DNA from: an uncultured Oscillospiraceae bacterium
GTDB lineage: Bacteria > Bacillota > Clostridia > Oscillospirales > Ruminococcaceae
DNA length: 42,379 bases
Assembly: GCA_934446455.1 (NCBI GenBank)
Contig: CAKSEE010000021.1
Span: 1 to 42,379, forward strand
Direction: 5' to 3'
Every line of letters starts with the position of its first letter. The first letter of the stretch is position 1. The notes under the pieces are model-generated. The model had not been told where the DNA came from, searched no databases, and saw only the letters and a list, made by a program, of their open reading frames with translations. Positions 1-7,152 of this stretch are shown one piece after another. The position numbers and the translations under genes are program-made.

Positions 1-66
1 ATGCGTCCTCTGGGCTGGCTTTCTCCCGTTGAATTTCTTTCTAACTTTCGTGTCCAAAATCATTGA
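1..66 (+). pseudogene. 3' end of an IS3-family-type transposase (partial, cut by window edge)
   Basis: The frame is open from the first base to a TGA at 64-66 and encodes 21 residues containing LGWLSPVEF. Integrase-core (rve) transposases of the IS3 group usually end in a stretch of the form R-x-x-x-LG-x-LSPVEF shortly before the stop, so this is probably such a C-terminus. A TGTCCAAAA motif lies at 51-59, inside the end of the frame, and again at 89-97. Overlap of the stop codon with the terminal repeat is common in IS3-type elements. Only the end is visible, so whether the element is intact cannot be judged. Confidence 0.5.
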
Positions 67-176
67 CAAACCTATATATATTAGCTGTTGTCCAAAAAAT
101 CACTCCTCATATGCGGCACGCTATACATCGTACATAATTTATATATTCAGCTTTTATTCTTTGGTATTTTTCAATA

Positions 177-206
177 TTGACAGTACCTGTTGATATAAAT
201 TAAAAT
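177..206 (+). promoter_or_regulatory. Promoter for the LRR lipoprotein gene
   Basis: TTGACA at 177-182 and TAAAAT at 201-206 are separated by 18 bases. The region is AT-rich and sits about 45 bases upstream of the ribosome binding site. No gene other than the transposase remnant is seen in 1-230. Confidence 0.6.
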
Positions 207-249
207 AATTATGGCAAATAGCAAATTATATTGAAATGGAGGGGAAAAG

Positions 250-806
250 ATGAAAAAACTATACCGCTGCTTCTGGCGGCGACCATACTCACAGGCGCGC
301 TTTGCGGCTGCCGCAGTACACAGCCCGATGTGAACAGCAGCGAATATTCCGACGCCGCAGAAACGATATCCGAAGCCCAACCGCTGAATATATCGAACGG
401 GCCGATAGTGGTAGTTGACGGCGTTCTTACCAAATACCACGCCAACCTTGACAAGAGCGTTACTGTACCCGACGGCGTAACCGCTATTGCAGACAGGGCT
501 TTCGGCGATTGCAGAAATCTTACAAGCATATCGCTCCCTGACAGCGTGACTTCTATAGACGATTATGCTTTCTGCAACTGCACAAGCCTCGCAAGCATAT
601 CTATCCCCGACAGTGTTACCTCCATCGGCATGGAAGCCTTCAGCAACTGTACAAGCCTTACAAGTATAACTGTCCCCGACAGCGTCGATTCAATCGGCCG
701 CGACGCTTTTTCCGGTACACAACCGAACAGCATAAGCTACAAGGGCAAAACTTACTCCTATATTAACATTGACGAGTTCTATGACGCGGTAAATAAAGTT
801 CAGTAA
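250..806 (+). CDS. BspA-type leucine-rich-repeat lipoprotein, with a one-base frameshift near the start
   Basis: The body holds three to four BspA/Treponema-type leucine-rich repeats (LRR_5) with the recurring pattern LTSI-x-(L/I/V)PDSV-x-SI-x-x-x-AF, typical of surface-exposed binding proteins. The natural start is the ATG at 250, five bases after GGAGGGG (238-244). It is out of frame with the body because the A run at 253-258 has six A's. Seven would give MKKTIPLLLAATILTGALCGC, a complete lipoprotein signal with its lipid-attachment cysteine. As sequenced, the only in-frame start is a TTG at 231 without a ribosome binding site, giving a 191-residue product. The gene may be a pseudogene, phase-variable, rescued by polymerase slippage, or affected by a sequencing error. 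The LRR assignment is firm; the start is not. Confidence 0.75.
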
Positions 807-870
807 AGCGCCGCAATCAGGCTGTAATATAAAAAAGTATCTTTTCCGGGGTGCCTTTATCGACAGCCAG

Positions 871-900
871 AACGGAGCAGTTTTTCTGCTCCGTTCGTTT
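871..900. terminator. Bidirectional terminator between convergent genes
   Basis: AACGGAGCAG at 871-880 pairs perfectly with CTGCTCCGTT at 886-895 around a five-T loop, followed by CGTTTT. It lies between the LRR gene ending at 806 and the minus-strand gene ending at 900. Confidence 0.8.
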
Positions 901-1406
901 TATTCAAACAAGCTGCGCATCTTCTCCATGAACTCCTCCTCGTAAAGCTTCGGGTAGTACCCGAAAACGAGGTCGTAGAACTGCCTGTCGGACAGCGCGG
1001 CGAACTCCCCGAAAAGAAAGCCGGGGTAGCTCCTCATGGCGTCGCACATGGACTGCGCCTTTGCGCGCTCTCCCGCAACGAGCTTTGCGCACACGCTGTC
1101 GTTGCCGTATATAATCGCGGGGATATGCCTGCACGCCTTGTCAAAGTCGTAGTCAAGCACGGGATACACGCGCGAAAAGTAAAGCTTAACCTTTGGGTAG
1201 AACGCGCGGTTTTTCGCCTTTATCTCGCGCTTAAGCGTACCCATAAGCCTGCCGAGCGGCTTCTCCGTGCTGCCGCAATGAGAAAGCGCCGCAGAAAGGC
1301 TGTCGAGAAGCGCCACGCCGTTAAGCCCGCCGTCGTCCTTTGCAAGCGCGGAGTACGCCTCGCGGGATATCATCAGCACCCGCCCAAGGGCGTTTTTTTC
1401 CGTCAT
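900..1406 (-). CDS. Hypothetical protein, 168 aa, downstream of moxR
   Basis: I do not recognise this family. The protein is soluble, about 168 residues, has no signal peptide or membrane segment, and is rich in charged and aromatic residues, with a probably helical C-terminal half. The ATG at 1406 follows AAGGAG by nine bases. It starts 22 bases after the stop of the MoxR ATPase gene on the same strand, so the two are almost certainly cotranscribed. MoxR ATPases usually act with partner proteins (often DUF58 or VWA-domain proteins) encoded next to them. This protein has no visible MIDAS (DxSxS) motif, so it is not an obvious VWA partner. The gene ends at the bidirectional terminator. Confidence 0.7.
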   Translation of the reverse strand: MTEKNALGRVLMISREAYSALAKDDGGLNGVALLDSLSAALSHCGSTEKPLGRLMGTLKREIKAKNRAFYPKVKLYFSRVYPVLDYDFDKACRHIPAIIYGNDSVCAKLVAGERAKAQSMCDAMRSYPGFLFGEFAALSDRQFYDLVFGYYPKLYEEEFMEKMRSLFE

Positions 1407-1428
1407 AGCCGCACGCTCCTTTCAGCGC

Positions 1429-2340
1429 TCACGCAGGCACAGGGGTCTGCGCAAGTATTTCGGTGATGACCTGCCGCGCCGCGTCCGCCGCCTTGCCCGA
1501 GGGCGTTATCAGCCTGTGCGACAGCACCTCGTGCGCCACCGCCTTTATGTCGTCGGGCGTTGCAAATGCACGGCCGTTCATGAACGCCATAGCCTGCGCC
1601 GCCCTGTAAAGCGCAATCGAGCCGCGCGGGCTCGCGCCCAGCTTAAGCTCGCCGTGGCTGCGCGTGGCGCTCACTATCATAAGTATATACGCCTTTACCC
1701 GCTCAGAAACGTCTATGCGCTCGACTGCCGCGCGCATTTCCATAATCTCCGCAAGCGTCATCACCGGCTTTACGTCAAGCCTTTGCGGCATTTCGCCGAG
1801 CATTGCAAGCTCCGAGGCGCGGTCGGGGTAGCCTATGGAGAGTTTCATCAGGAAGCGGTCGAGCTGCGCTTCCGGCAGGTGATAGGTGCCGTAGGTTTCG
1901 ATGGGGTTCTGCGTGGCAAGCGTCATGAACGGCGTCGGCAGCTTGTGCGTCACGCCGTCAACGGATATCTGAAGCTCCTCCATCGCCTCCAGCAGGCAGG
2001 ACTGCACCTTCGGCGAGGTGCGGTTTATCTCGTCCGCAAGGAGAAAGTTGCACATTGCCGCGCCCGCGCGGTAGCTCGCTTCCCCGCTCCTCGTGTCGAT
2101 ATAGGTGTAGCCGATAACGTCTGACGGCATAAGGTCGGGCGTGAACTGTATACGCCCGAACGTTCCCGAAACGCTTTTTGCGAGAGTCTGCGCAAGAAGC
2201 GTTTTTCCTACTCCGGGGACGTCCTCTATAAGGACGTGCCCGCCCGCAAGCATTGCACATATCACCTTTTCAATAACCTGCCGCTTGCCGATTATCACGC
2301 TTTCAATGTTGCCTATTAAGCGCTCAACCTTTTCATTCAT
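1429..2340 (-). CDS. MoxR-family AAA+ ATPase
   Basis: This 303-residue protein is an AAA_3/MoxR ATPase. Walker A (VPGVGKT) is near residues 41-47, Walker B (FLLADE) near 99-104, followed by INRTSPKVQSCLLEAM and the sensor region LATQNP. The C-terminal lid domain follows. MoxR proteins are chaperone-like ATPases that mature or remodel partner proteins, often at the membrane. The ATG at 2340 follows GGAGGT by five bases. Length is normal. The usual DUF58, transglutaminase and VWA neighbours are absent; only an unknown 168-residue gene follows. Substrate unknown. Confidence 0.93.
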   Translation of the reverse strand: MNEKVERLIGNIESVIIGKRQVIEKVICAMLAGGHVLIEDVPGVGKTLLAQTLAKSVSGTFGRIQFTPDLMPSDVIGYTYIDTRSGEASYRAGAAMCNFLLADEINRTSPKVQSCLLEAMEELQISVDGVTHKLPTPFMTLATQNPIETYGTYHLPEAQLDRFLMKLSIGYPDRASELAMLGEMPQRLDVKPVMTLAEIMEMRAAVERIDVSERVKAYILMIVSATRSHGELKLGASPRGSIALYRAAQAMAFMNGRAFATPDDIKAVAHEVLSHRLITPSGKAADAARQVITEILAQTPVPA

Positions 2341-2395
2341 CGTTTACCTCCGCGTGCATGGCAGTCTTTCACGCTGAAAGCTGCCCGCTCTATAC

Positions 2396-2424
2396 AAAAA
2401 CGGCGCAGCTTGTAGGCTGCGCCG
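2396..2424 (-). terminator. Terminator of the multi-sugar ABC ATPase gene
   Basis: CGGCGCAGC (2401-2409) pairs with GCTGCGCCG (2416-2424). Read on the minus strand, the stem is followed by TTTTTGTATA. It lies 22 bases after the stop of the ATPase gene. Confidence 0.85.
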
Positions 2425-2445
2425 CTCATTTACGCTATTATCTCA

Positions 2446-3588
2446 TCAAGAGAGCAGGGAGTGCTCGTCAGCAGCGTCGAACAGGTGGATCTTGTTCGGG
2501 TCAAGAGCGAGCTTAACAACGTCCTGCGGGCGCGCGGTGCATCTGGGCGATACGCGTGCGGTAAGCGGGATACCCTCGCAGGTGAGGTAGAGGTAGGTCT
2601 CAGCGCCGAGCATTTCGGTTACGTCAACGGTAGCCTCGATGATGCCGGTCTTTGCGCTGGAGAGGAACATCTCCTCGTCGTGAATGTTCTCGGGACGAAT
2701 GCCGAGGATAACTTCCTTGTCTACATAGTACTTGAGAGCCTCGTTGTCAGCCTTGGCTGCGGGCAGCTCAACATAGAACTTGCGGCCTCTTGTGGTCTTG
2801 GTGTCCTCAGAGCCGAACTCTACGGTGTACTTGCCGTCAACAAGCAGGAGCTTCGCATTGATGAAGTCCATCTGCGGAGAACCGATAAAGCCTGCAACGA
2901 ACTTGTTTACAGGGTTCTCGTAAAGGTTGATAGGAGAATCGATCTGCTGAATGTAGCCGTCCTTCATTACAACGATACGGTCGCCCATCGTCATAGCCTC
3001 TGTCTGGTCGTGCGTTACGTAGATGAACGTGGTACCCAGCTTCTTATGAAGCTTGGAAAGCTCGGTTCTCATCTGTGCACGCAGCTTAGCGTCGAGGTTG
3101 GAAAGCGGCTCGTCGAGAAGGAATACCTGAGGATCGCGGACAATTGCACGGCCGAGCGCTACACGCTGTCTCTGACCGCCCGAGAGAGCCTTCGGCTTTC
3201 TTTCGAGGAGGTGTGCTATATCGAGTATCTTGGCAGCCTCTTCAACAAGCTTCTTGATCTCGTCCTTGGGAACCTTGCGGAGCTTAAGACCAAACGCCAT
3301 GTTGTCGAATACTGTCATATGGGGGTACAGAGCGTAGTTCTGGAAAACCATCGCGATATCTCTGTCCTTAGGAGCAACGTCGTTTACAAGGCGGTCGCCG
3401 ATAAACAGCTCGCCCTCGGAGATTTCTTCAAGACCTGCGATCATACGAAGTGTTGTGGACTTACCGCAGCCGGAAGGACCTACGAGTACGATAAACTCCT
3501 TGTCCTTGATGTTCATGGTAAAGTCCGAAACGGCAACAACGCCGCCGGGGTAGCGCTTGTATATGCCTCTGAGTGATAAGCTTGCCAT
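2446..3588 (-). CDS. msmK/ugpC-like: Multi-sugar ABC transporter ATPase, MsmK/UgpC type
   Basis: This 380-residue ATP-binding subunit energises CUT1 sugar importers. Visible motifs are Walker [10 protein letters not shown] (37-45), the Q-loop at about 83, signature LSGGQ (135-139), Walker B VFLLDEP (155-161), the H-loop in YVTHDQTEA, and a C-terminal TOBE/OB domain including GIRPENIHD. The length matches MalK, UgpC and MsmK. The gene stands alone with its own terminator and no permease next to it. In Gram-positive bacteria such a stand-alone ATPase commonly serves several importers, so it is the most likely motor for the two CUT1 permease pairs at 13-22 kb (inference). The ATG at 3588 follows AGGAGGT. 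Confidence 0.95.
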   Translation of the reverse strand: MASLSLRGIYKRYPGGVVAVSDFTMNIKDKEFIVLVGPSGCGKSTTLRMIAGLEEISEGELFIGDRLVNDVAPKDRDIAMVFQNYALYPHMTVFDNMAFGLKLRKVPKDEIKKLVEEAAKILDIAHLLERKPKALSGGQRQRVALGRAIVRDPQVFLLDEPLSNLDAKLRAQMRTELSKLHKKLGTTFIYVTHDQTEAMTMGDRIVVMKDGYIQQIDSPINLYENPVNKFVAGFIGSPQMDFINAKLLLVDGKYTVEFGSEDTKTTRGRKFYVELPAAKADNEALKYYVDKEVILGIRPENIHDEEMFLSSAKTGIIEATVDVTEMLGAETYLYLTCEGIPLTARVSPRCTARPQDVVKLALDPNKIHLFDAADEHSLLS

Positions 3589-3678
3589 TTATTATGACCT
3601 CCTGATATACAAAAGATTTTTTGACGGAAATTATACACAGCCTGCCGCACGGGCGGTCGGCTATTTCTCGCTAATACT

Positions 3679-3687
3679 ATAATACCA
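3679..3687 (-). promoter_or_regulatory. Probable extended -10 promoter of the sugar ATPase gene
   Basis: On the minus strand the sequence is TGGTATTAT, an extended -10 element about 90 bases upstream of the start. No good -35 is seen at the expected distance. Confidence 0.4.
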
Positions 3688-3980
3688 AAACTCGGAATAA
3701 AATAAAAGAGCCTAAGTCAACAAATATTTTTGAATGCGTTTATGTACTTTCACTAACGTTGACAAAAAAAGCCCTATATTTTGGGGTTCAAGTGGTACAT
3801 TTGCACAAAAAACGGCTATGAAACCGCACTTGTCACAGGGCTCGGCTGAATTTTTGGCGTTTGTCACAAAACTAACAATAGTCTTTTGTTGATTATAACA
3901 CAAATAATTACAAATCCGCACGAATAATCATATCGCGACCCGTTTTATTCCGCGCGGGGCTGTTGTTTAAGGAGAAAATT
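3688..3980. other. Intergenic AT-rich region without a supported gene
   Basis: This stretch separates the divergent sugar ATPase and DUF4830 genes. A TTGACA occurs near 3755 and a TGATTATAA (extended -10-like) near 3890 on the plus strand, which could drive the DUF4830 gene. A 69-codon minus-strand frame at 3712-3921 has no ribosome binding site or recognisable product, and I do not call it a gene. Confidence 0.4.
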
Positions 3981-4433
3981 ATGAGCGAAAAGAAAAGGCG
4001 TTCGGGAAAAACCATGCTGCTTGGCGTGCTGCTGCTTGTGGGCGCGGCGCTGTGGGGACTGTTCAGGCTGAACGACGCGGGGAGCGGCGGCGTCTGCGGC
4101 GAAACCAACACCGACAGGCTGTCTTATATAGAAAGCTTCGGCTGGGACGCAGGGATAATACATACGGACGTATGCGAGGTGCGCATTCCCGCCGAATTTG
4201 ACGAGGCGTATGAACAGTACAACGCCCTCCAGCTAGAGCAGGGGTTCGACCTGCGCCGCTACCGCGCCTGCATCGTTAAAAAGTACACCTATAACATAAA
4301 GGAAGCGGGCGGCGAGGCTCCGGCAGTGCCCATGCTCGCAAGCCTGCTTGTGCTCGACGGGCAGATAATCGGCGCGGACATCTCAAGCGCTGAGGCGGAC
4401 GGCTTTGTTACGGTGCTTGCGGGGACGAGATAA
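3981..4433 (+). CDS. DUF4830-type membrane-anchored protein
   Basis: The 150-residue product has a basic N-terminus, one hydrophobic segment (about residues 12-28, MLLGVLLLVGAALWGLF) and an extracellular domain. Its pattern YIESFGWD, then IPAEFDEAYEQYNALQ and GFDLRRYR, then a final DGFVTVL is characteristic of DUF4830 as I recall it. That family has no known function and is common in Clostridia as small membrane-attached proteins. The ATG at 3981 follows AAGGAG by six bases; an upstream in-frame ATG at 3963 lacks a ribosome binding site. It is followed by the promoter of the next gene, so it is probably monocistronic. Confidence 0.75.
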   Translation: MSEKKRRSGKTMLLGVLLLVGAALWGLFRLNDAGSGGVCGETNTDRLSYIESFGWDAGIIHTDVCEVRIPAEFDEAYEQYNALQLEQGFDLRRYRACIVKKYTYNIKEAGGEAPAVPMLASLLVLDGQIIGADISSAEADGFVTVLAGTR

Positions 4434-4462
4434 GGTAATTTGTGCATTCCGACGGATTTCCC

Positions 4463-4491
4463 TTGACAAAGGCGCTGCTTTGCTGTACAAT
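4463..4491 (+). promoter_or_regulatory. Promoter of the transglutaminase-like lipoprotein gene
   Basis: TTGACA (4463-4468), a 17-base spacer and TACAAT (4486-4491) form a near-consensus vegetative promoter 29 bases upstream of the start codon. Confidence 0.8.
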
Positions 4492-4520
4492 CAAAGCAGT
4501 AAATGTCAGGGGGAATCTTA

Positions 4521-5711
4521 GTGAACACATATCTATCACGCGCAATGGCGGCTGCGGCGCTCACGGGCGCGCTGCTCTGCACGGGCTGCCGCAAAAATGA
4601 CGGCGCGCCGCCGTTCGTGATGAAGCCTGCGGCTTCGCAGGGCGGCTCCACAAGCGCGCAGGTTACGTCGGAAGAAACCGCGCCGCCGCACGACCCGCAG
4701 TCGAAAGATACGCAGCCGCCCGATGACCGTGACGAGCCGCCTACCCTGCTGACATCGTACGACCCGCTCCACTACTTTCGTATCGAGTTTAACGAGCGCT
4801 CGCTTACAGTCACGGGCGTGTACGACGGCTCTGACGTAAGCTCGGTGTACCTTGCTTCAGCAATGGAGCGCACAGCCGCGCCCGAGTACAGCGGCAGCGA
4901 GTTTCGCGCCGTGCTTGACTATGACGAGCCGAAAGACGGATTCACCGAGATATTTATTGAAGGAGAGCGCCTTTCCGAGCATTTCATCGTGCAGGTCGCC
5001 GACGGGCGCGTGCTGCCCATAGACACCTCCGGGTTTGCTGCAAAGACCGAGAAGGCGGTAAGCGCGCCGCGAGCGCTCCCCGCAGAGGGAACGCTCACGT
5101 ACATTGATTCCGAGCTTGACCCCGAGCGCATAAAAAGCGCGCTTGAGCAGGTGCTCGAGATATCCGACGAGGTCTGCGCGGGGCTCAGCAGCGACTACGA
5201 CAAGCTCCACGCCCTTGCGTACTGGGTGAGCGCCAACATCTGCTACGACTTTGACGCGCGTGAAAACCTCACCGGGCAGACCCTGTGCCTGTCGCACATT
5301 CTTGAAACGCACCGCACCGTATGCGGCGGGTACGCAAACCTGCTCGCGGCGCTCTGTGCCGCGCAGGATATACCCTGCACGCTCGTCCGCGGCGAGGCGT
5401 CGCCCGGCGGCACCTTTGCGGACAGTTCAGTTACGGGCGCTTACCACGAGTGGGTGTTTGCCGAAGCCGGCGGGCGGCGCGTGTGGGTAGACCCCGTGTG
5501 GAACAGCCCCAACAGCTACTCATGGGGCAAGTACCATGTGTTCAGCGACGCTTACGAGCGGTATTTCGACATCACGCCCGAGGCGCTCGCGCTCGACCAC
5601 ATAGCGCACTTCTGCGAAACGCGCAACTATTTCGGCGCGGGCGCTTCCTGCGGGTCGAGCGTCGACTGCGGGTCGAGCGTCGACTGCGGGTCGAGCGTCG
5701 ACTGCGGCTGA
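4521..5711 (+). CDS. Transglutaminase-like lipoprotein
   Basis: The 396-residue protein starts with a lipoprotein-type signal ending LLCTGC, followed by a Pro/Ser/Thr/Asp-rich linker. A transglutaminase-core domain occupies roughly residues 200-370. The expected triad is visible: Cys in HRTVCGGYANL, His in AYHEWVF and Asp in VWVDPVW, so it is probably an active cysteine protease, amidase or cross-linking enzyme at the cell surface. The GTG at 4521 has AGGGGG at good distance; an ATG at 4503 lies too close to the promoter and has no ribosome binding site. The last 20 residues (repeats of CGSSVD) come from an 18-bp tandem repeat and overlap the convergent queH gene by 85 bases. The repeats are probably a recent expansion outside the folded domain. 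Confidence 0.88.
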   Translation: MNTYLSRAMAAAALTGALLCTGCRKNDGAPPFVMKPAASQGGSTSAQVTSEETAPPHDPQSKDTQPPDDRDEPPTLLTSYDPLHYFRIEFNERSLTVTGVYDGSDVSSVYLASAMERTAAPEYSGSEFRAVLDYDEPKDGFTEIFIEGERLSEHFIVQVADGRVLPIDTSGFAAKTEKAVSAPRALPAEGTLTYIDSELDPERIKSALEQVLEISDEVCAGLSSDYDKLHALAYWVSANICYDFDARENLTGQTLCLSHILETHRTVCGGYANLLAALCAAQDIPCTLVRGEASPGGTFADSSVTGAYHEWVFAEAGGRRVWVDPVWNSPNSYSWGKYHVFSDAYERYFDITPEALALDHIAHFCETRNYFGAGASCGSSVDCGSSVDCGSSVDCG

Positions 5712-6343
5712 ACGCGCGCCTGTTCGCGCTGCTGCGCCTCTCTTTGCGAGAACACGCACCCGCAGTAATTCTGGCGGTACAGCCCATACTCGCGCGAAAG
5801 CTCTACCGAACGCGCATAGCCGCCCTTTTTCTTGAAGTCCGACGGCAGAAACGGCACCTTGTATATCTCCGAGAGCTCCTCTCCCACGCGGTTGAGGAGC
5901 CCCGCGTTTTTAAGCGGGCTTATCGTAAGCGTAGTGCAAAAGTAGTCGAAGCCGTGCTCCGCGGCGTACTGCGCAGCCCTGCCGAGACGCAGCCTGAAGC
6001 ACGCCTCGCACCGCGCGCCGCCCTCGCCCGTAGCTTCAAGCCCGCGCACAGCGCTGTAGAACTCCTGCGGGTCGAAGCGGTCGATGACCGCGCTCACGGG
6101 GTTTTCCGCAGGCAGCTCGCCCACAAGGCGCAAAAGTTCCTGCGCGCGCTTTGAGAACTCCTCATCGGGCGCAATGTTCGGGTTGTAGAACAGCACCGTC
6201 ACGCTGAAACAGCGCGAGAGGTATTCAAGGCAGGCGCTTGAGCAGGGCGCGCAGCACGCGTGCAGCAAAAGCCGCGGCGCGCTCCCGCCAAGCCCCGCCG
6301 TGAGCGCTTCAAGCTCGCGCGCGTAGTTTCTTTTCCGCTCCAT
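5627..6343 (-). CDS. queH: Epoxyqueuosine reductase QueH
   Basis: The 238-residue protein reduces epoxyqueuosine to queuosine in tRNA, replacing the unrelated QueG. The family cysteines are visible: HACCAPC at about 29-34, a second cluster in ARCEACFRLRL and a third in NYCGC. These bind the iron-sulfur cluster and second metal described for QueH (DUF208). The ATG at 6343 follows AAAGGAG by five bases; an upstream frame extension has no ribosome binding site. The core ends near YCGCVFSQRE. After it comes a Gln/Arg-rich tail with PQSTLD repeats, encoded by the tandem repeat and overlapping the opposite gene; this tail is not part of the family. Confidence 0.92.
   Translation of the reverse strand: MERKRNYARELEALTAGLGGSAPRLLLHACCAPCSSACLEYLSRCFSVTVLFYNPNIAPDEEFSKRAQELLRLVGELPAENPVSAVIDRFDPQEFYSAVRGLEATGEGGARCEACFRLRLGRAAQYAAEHGFDYFCTTLTISPLKNAGLLNRVGEELSEIYKVPFLPSDFKKKGGYARSVELSREYGLYRQNYCGCVFSQREAQQREQARVQPQSTLDPQSTLDPQSTLDPQEAPAPK
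5649..5707. repeat. 18-bp tandem repeat shared by two convergent gene ends
   Basis: Three perfect copies of TGCGGGTCGAGCGTCGAC lie at 5649-5666, 5667-5684 and 5685-5702, with a partial fourth (TGCGG). On the plus strand they encode CGSSVD repeats at the end of the transglutaminase-like lipoprotein. On the minus strand they encode PQSTLD repeats near the end of QueH. The unit is a multiple of three, so both frames survive expansion or contraction. Confidence 0.95.
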
Positions 6344-6367
6344 AGCCGCTCCTTTCCGCATATGGCA

Positions 6368-6392
6368 AAGGGCTGACGTCAAGCCAGCCCCT
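6368..6392 (-). terminator. Weak hairpin between hpf and queH
   Basis: GGGCTG (6370-6375) pairs with CAGCCC (6385-6390). On the minus strand it is followed only by a short TTTGCC, so it may reduce rather than stop transcription from hpf into queH. Confidence 0.35.
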
Positions 6393-6416
6393 TCGCATCA
6401 TAATTTTGTTCGTCAA

Positions 6417-6935
6417 TTACTCTTCGGGAACGAGAACGGCGTAGTTGCCCTCCTCGCGGGCGTATACAACGTTGATAAGCCCCGTTTCCGCGTCCTTGAA
6501 CATGAAGAACTTGTGACCCAGCAGATTCATCTGAAGAATAGCCTCGTCTACCGTCATGGGGCGCAGCTTGAAGCTCTTGTGGCGGATAACCTCGTACTCG
6601 GCCTCCTCGCCCTCGGGCTCAAGCCCTGCGAACGCGCCTGCGCGCAGGCTCTTTTCAACCTTTGTTTTCTGCTTTCTTATCTGGCGGATAATTCTGTCAA
6701 CGGTAACATCGAGCGCGTCGTTCTTGTCCTTTGCGGTCTGTTCTGCACGATATATTATGCCGTTATATTTAACGGTAAGCTCAAGGATTATCATTTCGCG
6801 GCGCTCAGCAAGCGTTATTTTCGCTTCCGCCTCCTCGGGGAAAAATCTGTCGAGCTTTGCGTTGAGCTTCTGCTCCGCATAATCTGTAAAAGACTGCGAA
6901 ATATTCAGCTTCTTTGCGGTAATTGTAACTTTCAT
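6417..6935 (-). CDS. hpf: Long-form ribosome hibernation promoting factor
   Basis: The 172-residue product is a long HPF. The N-terminal RaiA/S30AE domain (about 1-100, beginning MKVTITAKKLNIS) sits in the decoding channel of the 30S subunit. The C-terminal domain (about 115-172, with SFKLRPMTVDEAILQMNLLGH) mediates dimerisation into 100S ribosomes. Length and domain order match Gram-positive long HPF. The ATG at 6935 lies eight bases after AAGGA; a 21-residue upstream extension is not supported. The gene has its own promoter and a roughly 100-base GC-rich leader able to fold. Confidence 0.95.
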   Translation of the reverse strand: MKVTITAKKLNISQSFTDYAEQKLNAKLDRFFPEEAEAKITLAERREMIILELTVKYNGIIYRAEQTAKDKNDALDVTVDRIIRQIRKQKTKVEKSLRAGAFAGLEPEGEEAEYEVIRHKSFKLRPMTVDEAILQMNLLGHKFFMFKDAETGLINVVYAREEGNYAVLVPEE

Positions 6936-6966
6936 CACTATCATCCTTCCGAAAATGTATTTTGCA

Positions 6967-7031
6967 GAACAGCCTGCGCCGCGCGCATAGGACCGCACAA
7001 CGGAATGGCTCTGTGCCTGCCTGTGCTGTTC
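6967..7031 (-). other. Structured 5' leader of hpf
   Basis: GAACAGC (6967-6973) and GCTGTTC (7025-7031) are perfect inverted repeats 51 bases apart in the transcribed leader. They enclose a GC-rich stretch with smaller possible hairpins. The leader is about 100 bases, shorter than the raiA RNA motif of roughly 200 bases known upstream of such genes, so I do not assign it to that class. Confidence 0.35.
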
Positions 7032-7040
7032 CTAAATACA

Positions 7041-7069
7041 ATTGTACCATATTTATTGCAATTATACAA
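7041..7069 (-). promoter_or_regulatory. Promoter of hpf
   Basis: On the minus strand TTGTAT (7064-7069), a 17-base spacer and TACAAT (7041-7046) with an extended TGG form a good vegetative promoter. Confidence 0.7.
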
Positions 7070-7152
7070 GAGCTTTCTTTGCTTTCGGCGAAATTTTATT
7101 GAATTATCACAAATTTTCCTCTGGAACTTCTTACATATTGATAAAAACAGGT

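Noticed and set aside
3712..3921. 69-codon minus-strand frame in the sugar ATPase/DUF4830 gap
   Set aside because: No ribosome binding site, AT-rich non-coding composition and no recognisable domain.
6935..7040. raiA RNA motif upstream of hpf
   Set aside because: The leader is only about 100 bases, too short for that motif, and I cannot place its conserved core.
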